Assembly: GCA_036825615.1 (NCBI GenBank)
Contig: DAISXY010000017.1
Location: 29,035-93,034, forward strand
Length of the DNA: 64,000 nucleotides
Reading direction: 5' to 3'
Source of the DNA: JAICXG01 sp036825615
GTDB lineage: Bacteria; Verrucomicrobiota; Verrucomicrobiia; Chthoniobacterales; UBA10450
Position numbers and translations under genes: made by a program. Positions 52,646 through 60,731 of the stretch are shown piece by piece. The notes below the pieces were generated by a model. The model did no database searches. It was not told the DNA's origin and saw nothing but the letters and a program-made list of their open reading frames with translations. Every line of letters starts with the position of its first letter. The first letter of the stretch is position 1.

Positions 52646-54256
52646 CTAACTGCGTTCGTAAACCTGTTCGCCTTGAATCCAGGTCTGGCGCACAAGCGCT
52701 TTGTCGACGTCATTGATGTCGATAGCAAATATGTCGCGGTCGAGCACGATGAAACTCGCTTCGAAGCCCGGCGCGATCTGGCCTAACGAGCCGTCGTAGG
52801 GCGGAACGGTCGCCGCGCGCGCGGTGTAGAGCAGCACTGCCTGAGGCAGAGTAATCGCCTGTTCCCGCACGATGTCCGCGCCGTTGTAAGCCTTGCGCGT
52901 GACGGCGGCTTTAAGTGAAACAAAGACGTTGTCCGGATCAGCCCATGTCGTGGCCGGAGCGTCGGATGACAGTCCTAAGTGCTCTATGTTTCGGTAGAAC
53001 ATTTTCACCGGGTAAGTGCGCTTGAGTTGCGCGTCGGTCAGGTTCTCTGAGTAGGAGTCGTACTCAGCGAAGTAGAAGATGATTTGCGTAGATGCGCCGA
53101 AGCTCATCCTGGCATTCGCCATCTGGCGCGTCTGCTCTTCACTAAGTAACGTGATGTGCTCGAGGCGCACTGATGGGATGTGGCTGCCCATCCACGGCTC
53201 CTTGTCGGCGAAAAAGTCGAACACATCTTGGAAGGTCTTGTCGCCCATCGCATGCACTGCGATCTGGACTTTGTTCCGGCTCGCCCACTCGTAAGACGAT
53301 TTCAGGTCGTCTTCCGTCAGCGTCGAGTAGCCGTGGTCGTTTGAGTTACGATAGGCCTCCGTTACCCAGGCGGTCCGGTTCGAGACGGAACCGTCGGCGA
53401 ACAGTTTTAATCCGGCGAATTTTGTTCTGCCGGTTCGCTGCTCGTCCGTCAGATCGGAGACCATGTTTTGCTGCAAGGCTTTCCACTCGAAGTAAAGCGG
53501 CACTTGCTGTTTCAAGCCGCGCTTCTCTGCTTCGCGATAGATGTCGAGGTCGTTGCAGGGTTTGGTGAAGACCATCATGTCGCTCATGGCGACGATGCCT
53601 CGCTCGTTGTAATGCGGGCCGGTCTCGGCAATTTGTTGCACCTTTGATTGAAAGCTCGGGACGGCCTTAGCTTTTAGAACGGCGTCGTTAGCGGCATGCT
53701 CCTGTAGGACGCCATTTGGTTCCCCATTGTCGTAGCGGCCAAACTTCGCACCAGGTGGGTCGGGTGTGTTCTTTGTGATACCGGCGAGCTGGAGTGCCTT
53801 GGTATTGCAGATGCCGGAATGGCAATCAGAACGGAGAACATATACCGGCTGCGTCTTTGAAACCTCGTCTAGGTCTTTTGTCGTCGGGCTGCGGTGCTCA
53901 GCGAGCTTTGATTCGTCATAGCCCCAACCTTCGATCCAATCCTTCTCGCTCTTTCCGAAGTTCGGATGCGTTTTCAACGCAGCGATCATCTCCGCGATGT
54001 TATTGACGACCGGAACCGTGCAGGGGACAGCGCGCACCGTCATCGCGACGTAAGTCGGGTGGGTGTGAATATCGAGAAATCCGGGAAGCACCGTCTGGCC
54101 TTTAAGGTCGATCGCGCCGGTCGAATCCACATCGCTGCTGTTACCGATCCAGGTAAACTTTCCGTCCCCGATTCGAAAAGCGCTGACAAACTCCTCCTCG
54201 CTCCGGCCGGTGAAAATTTTCCCGTTTATGAACGTCTGAACGTTGTTTGTACTCAT
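52646..54256 (-). CDS. Amidohydrolase family protein (YtcJ-like)
   Basis: A 536-residue metal-dependent hydrolase. It has the N-terminal beta-sandwich with FINGKIFTG, the metal site LPGFLDIHTHPTY, the later VAVHAMGDK-type motif (IAVHAMGDKTFQD), RLEHITLLSEEQ and GLSSDAPATTW, and ends with GQIAPGFEASFIVLD. No signal peptide was seen. Family members act on N-acyl or amide bonds; substrate is unknown. It contains one of only two exact TCGTTAGGC copies in the right-hand 19 kb (52781). Confidence 0.88.
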   Translation of the reverse strand: MSTNNVQTFINGKIFTGRSEEEFVSAFRIGDGKFTWIGNSSDVDSTGAIDLKGQTVLPGFLDIHTHPTYVAMTVRAVPCTVPVVNNIAEMIAALKTHPNFGKSEKDWIEGWGYDESKLAEHRSPTTKDLDEVSKTQPVYVLRSDCHSGICNTKALQLAGITKNTPDPPGAKFGRYDNGEPNGVLQEHAANDAVLKAKAVPSFQSKVQQIAETGPHYNERGIVAMSDMMVFTKPCNDLDIYREAEKRGLKQQVPLYFEWKALQQNMVSDLTDEQRTGRTKFAGLKLFADGSVSNRTAWVTEAYRNSNDHGYSTLTEDDLKSSYEWASRNKVQIAVHAMGDKTFQDVFDFFADKEPWMGSHIPSVRLEHITLLSEEQTRQMANARMSFGASTQIIFYFAEYDSYSENLTDAQLKRTYPVKMFYRNIEHLGLSSDAPATTWADPDNVFVSLKAAVTRKAYNGADIVREQAITLPQAVLLYTARAATVPPYDGSLGQIAPGFEASFIVLDRDIFAIDINDVDKALVRQTWIQGEQVYERS

Positions 54257-54400
54257 GTGTTGTTACTATGACTTGGCCTTGATCCTGGTTTGTGCTTGAT
54301 CAAGCTCTCTCACTCCGAAACGGCCTGTCGAGATGTAAGGTATGTTATCATGAGCAGGCCGAACAGAAAGCTAAGAAACGCAAGATAGCGATCATCCAGG

Positions 54401-54723
54401 TCCGGCTCCAGTTTGCACGCGAAGACATTTGGGGTCGACGGGATCCGCATTTTCGTCGGCTCATTTAACTTCTATCCGCGTTCTGCGAAGCTTAACACCG
54501 AGCTTCGTGATCGAGAGCGCGGCGCTGGCGCGGCACATCACCGGCACATACAGTCGTTCCGAAGCGCGTCTATCAAGTTCACCTATCAGAGCGCGGTGAG
54601 ATTTCCTGGACTGCGCGACAAGGTGACAAGCTAATCCAGTACAACGTCGAGCCAAACACGAGCGCTTGCTTGCGGGCTGCGGTTTGGATTTTGTCGCTGC
54701 GGCCGATCGAGTGGCTTTTGTGA
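54401..54723 (+). pseudogene. Decayed phospholipase D/cardiolipin synthase C-terminus
   Basis: The sequence from 54401 reads SGSSLHAKTFGVDG, then IFVGSFNFYPRSAKLNTE, the second HKD motif of PLD enzymes. The frame then shifts: FVIESAALARHITGTY is read in another frame, and after a further shift YQVHLSERGEISW continues to ILSLRPIEWLL and TGA at 54721. That ending is typical of PLD-family proteins near host virulence-type synthases. Only the last third exists, with at least two frameshifts. Confidence 0.82.
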
Positions 54724-54780
54724 TTGCCGCGTTTTAATTAGTAGCAGCAACAGGAAAGACTGAGCTGGAGCGCCCCGCTA

Positions 54781-55272
54781 TCAGAGCACGCCTTCTTCGA
54801 CGTCATAGACATCGAAGAAAAACTTCACCTTGCTCTCGGGCTTGCAGAATTGCGGGATATAAGTCTCGAAATACTCCTGCGTTTGATCGGACAGATCGCA
54901 CAAACGGAGGCCGATCATTTCGTTGTTCCATTTGATGATCGCCTTTGGATCTTTCTGCGTCGCGTTTTCACGTATCCATTTGTCGATCTCCTCATCGCTC
55001 GCGCCAGTTCCAACGAATTCCCTGAACTGCGCATGATCCAGTCCGGTAAATTTCCAAAAATAGGCGCCTAGTCCGCAAGGATAAAAATTGTATTCGCCAT
55101 TAACTCCGAGCAGATCGGCGCGCGCCTTATCCACCATCCTTGCCGCGATTACAAATCCTCCCAGCTTCTGGCGCGGGCTGCGCGGCGCTATCTTTCTCAA
55201 ATCCCGAGCGACGCTTTGCAGTTTCTGCTCGTCCTTCGGCCGTGGCTTGTCTTCGATTGTGTTGGTTGCCAT
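54781..55272 (-). CDS. DUF5069-family protein
   Basis: A 163-residue soluble protein from the ATG at 55270-55272. It shows the DUF5069 pattern: KIAPRSPRQKLGGFVIAARMVDKARADL (short form LGGFVIAARMVDKARA), YNFYPCGLGAYFWKFTGLD and a DEEIDKWI helix. Function is unknown. It is 11 bases from the dps gene on the same strand and likely co-transcribed, suggesting a stress role. No metal site is evident. Confidence 0.82.
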   Translation of the reverse strand: MATNTIEDKPRPKDEQKLQSVARDLRKIAPRSPRQKLGGFVIAARMVDKARADLLGVNGEYNFYPCGLGAYFWKFTGLDHAQFREFVGTGASDEEIDKWIRENATQKDPKAIIKWNNEMIGLRLCDLSDQTQEYFETYIPQFCKPESKVKFFFDVYDVEEGVL

Positions 55273-55283
55273 TTTGTGCCTCC

Positions 55284-55820
55284 TCAATGTCGCGGCGTGC
55301 CCGTGCGCGCTGTCTCAAAAAGAAACCAGGTGCGTCGTTCGGTTTCGTCGATCCAGGTCTCGATCAAACTGGCAGTGGCGATATCGCGATGCTCTTCGCA
55401 AAGTTCGTGAGCTTCTCGCAGGCGGGCCGCTAACTCTTTGTTGTCCTCCCGCAGTTCGGCAATCATGTCGAGCGGCTCGACGTAGCCGGCATCGTTATCC
55501 GTGACCCGCTGCATTTTCGAGATCTCACCGATCGAGTGAAGCGTCATCCCACCGATTTTGCGCACCCGCTCGGCCATATCATCCGTCATGGCAAAGAGCT
55601 GCTCGGCGTGTTCATCGAGCAGCAGGTGGTAATCGCGAAAATGCGGACCGCTCATGTGCCAGTGAAAGTTTTTCGTCTTGAGATAAAGCGCGAAGACATC
55701 GGCCAGGATGGCATTCATCGCGCCGGCGATCTCTTTGGTTGCTTCCGAAGACAAGTCTGTCGGCGTGATTAAGGGCGCTTCGAACTTACGGATAACTGCT
55801 GCCGCGTGGTTCTTCTTCAT
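55284..55820 (-). CDS. dps: Dps-family DNA-protection ferritin
   Basis: A 178-residue protein from the ATG at 55818-55820. Helix one has LYLKTKNFHWHMSGPHFRDYH and then LLLDEHAEQLFAMTDDMAER (key residues FHWHMSG and DEHAEQ), which are the ferroxidase ligands between subunits. It should form a 12-mer that oxidises and stores iron and shields DNA under stress. It lies 14 bases downstream of the quinoprotein gene in the same direction. Confidence 0.9.
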   Translation of the reverse strand: MKKNHAAAVIRKFEAPLITPTDLSSEATKEIAGAMNAILADVFALYLKTKNFHWHMSGPHFRDYHLLLDEHAEQLFAMTDDMAERVRKIGGMTLHSIGEISKMQRVTDNDAGYVEPLDMIAELREDNKELAARLREAHELCEEHRDIATASLIETWIDETERRTWFLFETARTGTPRH

Positions 55821-55834
55821 AGGTTGGCCTTGAG

Positions 55835-57415
55835 TTAGGGGAGAGCAAAGATCGCGATCCACGCCGGTCCGCTCTCCGTCTGCACAATCGAGTTTTTCAT
55901 GCCGCCAGCAACAGCGACATATTCTTTGCCGCCGAGCATGTAAGTGACGATGCTGCCGCCAATCGGATCGTGCAAATCCTTCTTCAGCAGCACGTCGCCA
56001 TTGTCCGCGTTGAAGGCGAGAAAGGTTCCCTTCGTGTCACCGGTCAGAAGCAGGTCTCCGGCGGTAGGTGTGAGCGCCGCGACCATTGGTGTGTCCGTAT
56101 CGTATTTCCAACGCACCTTGCCGGTGTCTGCATCCACCGCCGTGATGTGACCGAAACGCTGGCTCTTCGGATCCTGGTCGCCAAAGGCGTTGGCCGAGCC
56201 AATGAATGGTTTGCCCGGTTCTTTCTTGAGATCATCCGGACCGCCAAGCTTGATCGTCGTCGCCCAGTCGATCGTGGGAACGAAGAGCGTGTTGAGGGGC
56301 GGCGAATAGGAGGGGCCATACCAGTTTGTTCCGCCCTGAGTTCCGGGAAGGAAACGGGTGCCTTTTTTCGTTAGGGGCGCCTCAGCATTCTCGATCCGCG
56401 TGACCGGTGTCTTGAACAACTCGCCTTTGAGGTCGCGACTCAGGCCGTAGAGATAACCATTCTTACACGCGGCCGCTGCCATTTGCCGGCCGCCTCTTGA
56501 GGTGAAAAGGATCGGACTCGCGGCCACGTCCCAATCGTGAAAATCATTTTTCACAAACTGGTGATAACCCTTCAATTCGCCGGTTTTTGCATCCAGCGCC
56601 ACGACGCCGCAGGTGTAGAGATTGTCGCCCTTGCGATAGTCTTTCACGAAGTCCGGGCCCGGATTGCCGACCGGCGAGTAGAGCAGACCTGCATCAGGAT
56701 CGAGCGCAAAAGAGGAATAAATTCCGCCACCGGCTTTGATCTTGTTCGGATCGTCGGGCCAGGTCTTGGCGGCTTCACCGGTTGAAGCGACGTTATCGAA
56801 GTTCCAAATGCGCTGCCCCGTTTTCGCGTCGAGCGCGCGGATGTGCCCCGTCCCGCCCATGTCACTGCCGGAGTTGCCGACGAAGACCATTCCGTGCCAG
56901 ACCACGGGCACCGCGGTGTAGTATTCGCCCGCATCAGGATCAACGCTCTGCACGTCCCAGATTACGTCGCCGCTCCTGGCGTCGAGGCAGAGGACGTGGC
57001 CATCCATCGTGCCGCGAAACAGCCGGCCGTCGGCATACGCGACACCGCGCACGGGTGTCCCGATCATCTTTGTCTTGGGCTCGATCGTGCGCACCCAGTG
57101 TTGTTTGCCAGTGCGCGCATCGATCGCGTAGGTGCTTTTCACCGTTGTAACGAACATCGTGTCGCCGACGACGATGGGATTACACTGAAAACTCAGCGTC
57201 TCCGGGATTTTAAATCGCGCTACTTCCTTCAGCTTCGCGACATTCGTCGTGTCGATCTGCCTGAGCGGCGAGAACCGGATCGCGTCGTAGCCGCCATTGT
57301 AACCGAGCCATTCGGTGTCGGCCCCGCTGCTTTCCGCCTCTGGAGTTTGCGCAATTGCGAACCCGCCAACGCCGAGAGTCAATCCAGCCAGAAGCGAACG
57401 CAGCAGGTGTTTCAC
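55835..57415 (-). CDS. PQQ-dependent dehydrogenase-like quinoprotein
   Basis: A 526-residue exported protein started at the GTG at 57413-57415, which has a strong GGAGG site eight bases upstream. A signal peptide covers about 1-23. The rest is an eight-bladed beta propeller with repeating units ALDAKTGQRIWNF, ALDAKTGELKGY, AVDADTGKVRWKYD and FNADNGDVLLK. No heme c domain and no vicinal cysteine pair were seen, so the electron acceptor is unclear. No pqq biosynthesis genes are in the window. Confidence 0.8.
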   Translation of the reverse strand: MKHLLRSLLAGLTLGVGGFAIAQTPEAESSGADTEWLGYNGGYDAIRFSPLRQIDTTNVAKLKEVARFKIPETLSFQCNPIVVGDTMFVTTVKSTYAIDARTGKQHWVRTIEPKTKMIGTPVRGVAYADGRLFRGTMDGHVLCLDARSGDVIWDVQSVDPDAGEYYTAVPVVWHGMVFVGNSGSDMGGTGHIRALDAKTGQRIWNFDNVASTGEAAKTWPDDPNKIKAGGGIYSSFALDPDAGLLYSPVGNPGPDFVKDYRKGDNLYTCGVVALDAKTGELKGYHQFVKNDFHDWDVAASPILFTSRGGRQMAAAACKNGYLYGLSRDLKGELFKTPVTRIENAEAPLTKKGTRFLPGTQGGTNWYGPSYSPPLNTLFVPTIDWATTIKLGGPDDLKKEPGKPFIGSANAFGDQDPKSQRFGHITAVDADTGKVRWKYDTDTPMVAALTPTAGDLLLTGDTKGTFLAFNADNGDVLLKKDLHDPIGGSIVTYMLGGKEYVAVAGGMKNSIVQTESGPAWIAIFALP

Positions 57416-57536
57416 GTTTGAACCTCCGATTGAAGATTCGCCGGCGGCTTTCCCCTTGGATGGCCGTTTTTGGACCGCCGTTTCGATGATCTCTGCCGGC
57501 GACTCGGCAAATGTGCGTAATACGTCGGCTCTCTTC
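57416..57536 (-). pseudogene. Fragment of a TerC-CBS-EIIA gene end, duplicated
   Basis: In frame with the quinoprotein but upstream of its GGAGG site, the translation reads LRTFAESPAEIIETAVQK, very close to the C-terminus of the gene at 57659 (LRVAESPAEVIETIRAGEQ). The DNA agrees: TCTGCCGGCGACTCGGC occurs in both, at about 57492 and 57703. The fragment ends abruptly where the inverted repeat at 57538 begins. It is the tail of a former second copy or of a duplication. Confidence 0.7.
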
Positions 57537-57537
57537 A

Positions 57538-57620
57538 ACGCAGTGAGCGCAGAGGCCGCAGCGGACGCAGAGATTTAAAACTTCTCTGTGCCCCTCCGCG
57601 TTCTCTGCGTCCTCTGCGTT
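57538..57620. repeat. Inverted repeat of the AACGCAGAGGACGCAGAG family
   Basis: The left arm starts AACGCAGTGAGCGCAGAGG at 57538. The right arm ends CTGCGTCCTCTGCGTT at 57620. The arms are imperfect complements around a TTTAAAACTT centre. It lies between the TerC fusion gene and the gene fragment. A related element is at 62582. Confidence 0.7.
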
Positions 57621-57658
57621 AAGTCATGACATGGCTCACCGCGAATCGGTTCCGTGCG

Positions 57659-59554
57659 TCATACCGGCAATACCTGTTCGCCTGCCCGAATTGTTTCAAT
57701 GACCTCTGCCGGCGACTCGGCGACCCTCAACCGGTTCAGAACATACTCGCTCTCGATCAATGTGGCGATCGATGCGAGCAACCACGCTTCCAGGTTGGGA
57801 CGGCTGCTCGGGCAGATCGCGACAAAGAAAAGCTCTGCGCGCTGGTTTGCGGGACCGAGCTCGACCCCCTGATCTGCGCGACCAAAGAAGACGGCGGGCT
57901 TCTCGATTCCACTTAACCTGCCGTGCGGGACCGCCACGCCATGACCGAGGTAGCGCGTATTCCCGGCGTGTTGCGTCAGCGCCTGGATGATCGTCTCTGG
58001 CTCGGCTGGAAGCTCTTTTTTTGGCACAGCGCGAATGAGATTCTCGATCAGCTCGCGCGTTGAATTTGCCTCCAACTCAAGGACGACACGGCCGGGCGTG
58101 AGAGCGTCAGCGACCGAAAAAACGGTTTCGCTCGGGTGAAGCGTAGATTCATCGCGAATCTCGCCAATCAATTCCTCGACAAGGTCCTCGAGTGTGATGA
58201 TGCCCGTCCAGTTATTGTTTTTGTCCACGACAATTCCCAGTTGCCCGGAATGACGTCGGAAAAGTGCGACGGCATCGCTGACGGAGATGTCTTCGCGCAA
58301 CTCGAGCCCGGGCCGGATCAGCTCGCAAAGCGAATTGCCGGTAAGCGGAACGCCGGCTCCAGCGAGGGCAAGGTCTCTGAGATGGAAAATTCCCAGAGGC
58401 ATTTTCGCATCGCCGTCGAGGACCGGATAGCGCGAGAAGGAATGTTCGCGCACGACGTGCATATTTTCTTCCGCCGCTCTTTCCACCCGCAACACAGTCG
58501 CCGCGCTGCGCGGCCGCATCACTTCACGCACCGCGTCGTCGGCATGATCGATCAGGTTTTCGATCACGAGCAGCCGGCGGAAGGGGATCAATCCAAGTCG
58601 CGCAGTCCGTCCGAAGACGCCCTTTAAGTCAACTTTTCGTGGACGCAGGAGCGAGATGAGCACGCACAAAAGAAGGATGAAAACGATCAGGACTAACGAA
58701 AGCTCGATCGGCACATGGACAACGCGATCGACCAGCATCTTTGCGCCGAGAATCACCATGATCGATGCGAAGCCATAACGCAGGAAGTAGAAGCTCTGCA
58801 CGAATCCGGCGACGGCGAAGTAGAGCGATCGAATGCCGAGCATCGCGAGAATGTTCGAGGAGAAAACGATGAACGAGTCGTTGGTGATGGCGAAAACTGC
58901 GGGAATGGAATCGACAGCGAAAATGATGTCGGTCGATTCGATCGCGATCAGAACGGCGAGGAGCGGGGTCGCCCATCGTTGGCCGTTTTGCCGGGTGAAG
59001 AAACGATCGCGGTCATATTCATCGCTCACCCGAAACAAACGACGGAACATCCGGCTGACCCAACCTTTCTCCGGCGCGACTTCCTTCTCCTCTTTCTTGA
59101 ACATCATTCTGATGCCGGTGACGACGAGGAACGCGCCGAAGAGATAGATCATCCAGTGAAAGCGATCGAGGAGCGTTAGCCCGCCGAGAATGAACGTTGC
59201 GCGACAGACAAGGGCGCCGAGCACGCCCCAGAACAAGACTTTGTGCTGATAGGCGCGCGGGACTTCAAAGTAACTAAAGATGAACAGGAAAACGAAGATG
59301 TTGTCGATCGAGAGCGATTCCTCGACGACGTAGCCGGTAAAGAACTCCAAGCCGGCAGCTGTTCCGCGCGGGTGAAAAAGGAAGATGCCGAGGTTGAAGA
59401 CCATCGCGATCCCCGCCCAGATGCCGCACCAGATGAGCGATTCCTTCATGCTCATCACCTGTTTGCCGCGCTGAAAAACGCCCAGGTCGAGCGCCAGCAT
59501 CACCAGGACGAAGAGGATAAAGCCGACCCAGAGGATTGTGTTTTGACCCATCAT
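57659..59554 (-). CDS. TerC membrane protein fused to CBS pair and PTS EIIA (PtsN-like) domain
   Basis: A 631-residue protein. Residues 1-310 are a TerC-type metal transporter or tolerance protein with about nine helices and acidic motifs (GYVVEESLSIDNIFVFLFIF, short form EESLSIDNIF; ESTDIIFAVDSIPA). Residues about 345-470 hold two CBS motifs (VMRPRSAATVLRVE and GIITLEDLVEELIGEI). Residues about 480-631 match EIIA-Ntr/Fru, with GHGVAVPHGRL carrying the phosphorylatable His544. The three-domain order suggests transport gated by nucleotide binding and PTS phosphorylation. The stop lies 38 bases from the repeat at 57538. Confidence 0.85.
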   Translation of the reverse strand: MMGQNTILWVGFILFVLVMLALDLGVFQRGKQVMSMKESLIWCGIWAGIAMVFNLGIFLFHPRGTAAGLEFFTGYVVEESLSIDNIFVFLFIFSYFEVPRAYQHKVLFWGVLGALVCRATFILGGLTLLDRFHWMIYLFGAFLVVTGIRMMFKKEEKEVAPEKGWVSRMFRRLFRVSDEYDRDRFFTRQNGQRWATPLLAVLIAIESTDIIFAVDSIPAVFAITNDSFIVFSSNILAMLGIRSLYFAVAGFVQSFYFLRYGFASIMVILGAKMLVDRVVHVPIELSLVLIVFILLLCVLISLLRPRKVDLKGVFGRTARLGLIPFRRLLVIENLIDHADDAVREVMRPRSAATVLRVERAAEENMHVVREHSFSRYPVLDGDAKMPLGIFHLRDLALAGAGVPLTGNSLCELIRPGLELREDISVSDAVALFRRHSGQLGIVVDKNNNWTGIITLEDLVEELIGEIRDESTLHPSETVFSVADALTPGRVVLELEANSTRELIENLIRAVPKKELPAEPETIIQALTQHAGNTRYLGHGVAVPHGRLSGIEKPAVFFGRADQGVELGPANQRAELFFVAICPSSRPNLEAWLLASIATLIESEYVLNRLRVAESPAEVIETIRAGEQVLPV

Positions 59555-59610
59555 GACATCAAAAGCTCAATCGAAGATTCTTCCCGCCGCGGCGCTCTGG
59601 TAAGAAGGGC

Positions 59611-59950
59611 ATGACAACGATGCTTGATTGGAATCAATATCATCAGCAGGTCCTCAAACGAATCGCGGATGTCGGCAGACTTAGCCCTGAAACAGTTCGC
59701 GGTTACCTCGGACTCAGTGAAGCTGGTGCAAAGACCACAAGCTCCATGCGAAAAGGCGCGAGCTGATTGCGCTCGCCGTCGCCGTGACCCGGCAATGCGA
59801 CGGCTGCATCGTCGTGTAAGCGGATGCAGCGGTGAAGAATGGCGCCACGCGCGAAGAGATCGCGGAAGCTCGTGGCGTGGCGGTGGCGGTCAACGCAGGC
59901 GCGGCGCTCGTTTATTCTGCGCGGGCCATGGATGCTTTCGACGCGAAAAC
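59611..59950 (+). pseudogene. Decayed carboxymuconolactone decarboxylase/AhpD-like gene
   Basis: ATG at 59611 begins MTTMLDWNQYHQQVLKRIAD and continues with LSPETVRGYLGLSEAGAK. Near 59740 the frame shifts by one, and the other frame reads AKRRELIALAVAVTRQCDGCIVV, then a TAA at 59817 exactly where the family has its active-site histidine. Beyond it comes ADAAVKNGATREEIAEARGV and NAGAALVYSARAMDAF. The CxxC pair is intact, but one frameshift and one stop make it non-functional. Confidence 0.85.
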
Positions 59951-60108
59951 GCAAGAACCGCGTCTGGCGCGACATCCTCGACATGCCAAACACGAGAGCC
60001 GCCGGCTGCGGTCACGCTCCAGGTGAAGCAACTCGCGATCAGTCTCTTGGAACCACGGAGCGAGTTCTCCGAACTTTATCGGCGATCACCGCGAGCGCTG
60101 CATACGCG

Positions 60109-60522
60109 CTAACGAGGTAAGTGCCATAACAACCTTTCGAGCGAGAGATTGCCGCCACCGGTCGTAACGATCACCAGGTTCATAATCACAAGCATGGCGT
60201 CATAGCTCCAGCCGTTGGTTCCTGAGCTACCCCAGAACCCGGAGCGCCAGACGAACATCTTCTTTTGAATCGCACCGAGCATGATCAAGATTAATCCTAT
60301 AGCAGCTAATTGCGCTAAGACACCAGTGATCACCCCGAGGGCACCGGCGAGCTCCGCTAACCCCAGAAAGACGGTAAATCCCTTGCTCATACCGATGTCC
60401 TTACTACGCGCACCGGGATCTCTGAAGTGTTTCCATCCGCTTGTGAGGAAGATAATCCCAACCATCAGACGGAGAAGAAGCAGCGCTATATCTGTGAACT
60501 GACTTAACTGAGGAAAGATCAT
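60109..60522 (-). CDS. DoxX-family membrane protein
   Basis: A 137-residue inner-membrane protein with four helices. RLMVGIIFLTSGWKHFRDPG (short form FLTSGWKHF) and GLAELAGALGVITGV are the usual DoxX signatures. DoxX proteins take part in redox or thiosulfate-related roles, often beside AhpD-like genes; here the neighbouring AhpD-like gene is broken. Substrate is unknown. Confidence 0.85.
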   Translation of the reverse strand: MIFPQLSQFTDIALLLLRLMVGIIFLTSGWKHFRDPGARSKDIGMSKGFTVFLGLAELAGALGVITGVLAQLAAIGLILIMLGAIQKKMFVWRSGFWGSSGTNGWSYDAMLVIMNLVIVTTGGGNLSLERLLWHLPR

Positions 60523-60731
60523 GGCATGATCGCAATACGGAATGCTACTCGGTTATTTGCACCTGCTGGTCTCAGAAACGCGATTGTACCGGTGCAGACG
60601 CAATTTGGCCAGCCGCAATGTGCTCCGTTCCAGCCCGAGCAATGGGTCGTTCAGGCTGCAACTTTAGTTCCTGTCAATTTCATTGGACTGCCTTACCTTG
60701 ATCTCCGCACACGGAGCCCGTTAACAACAAA

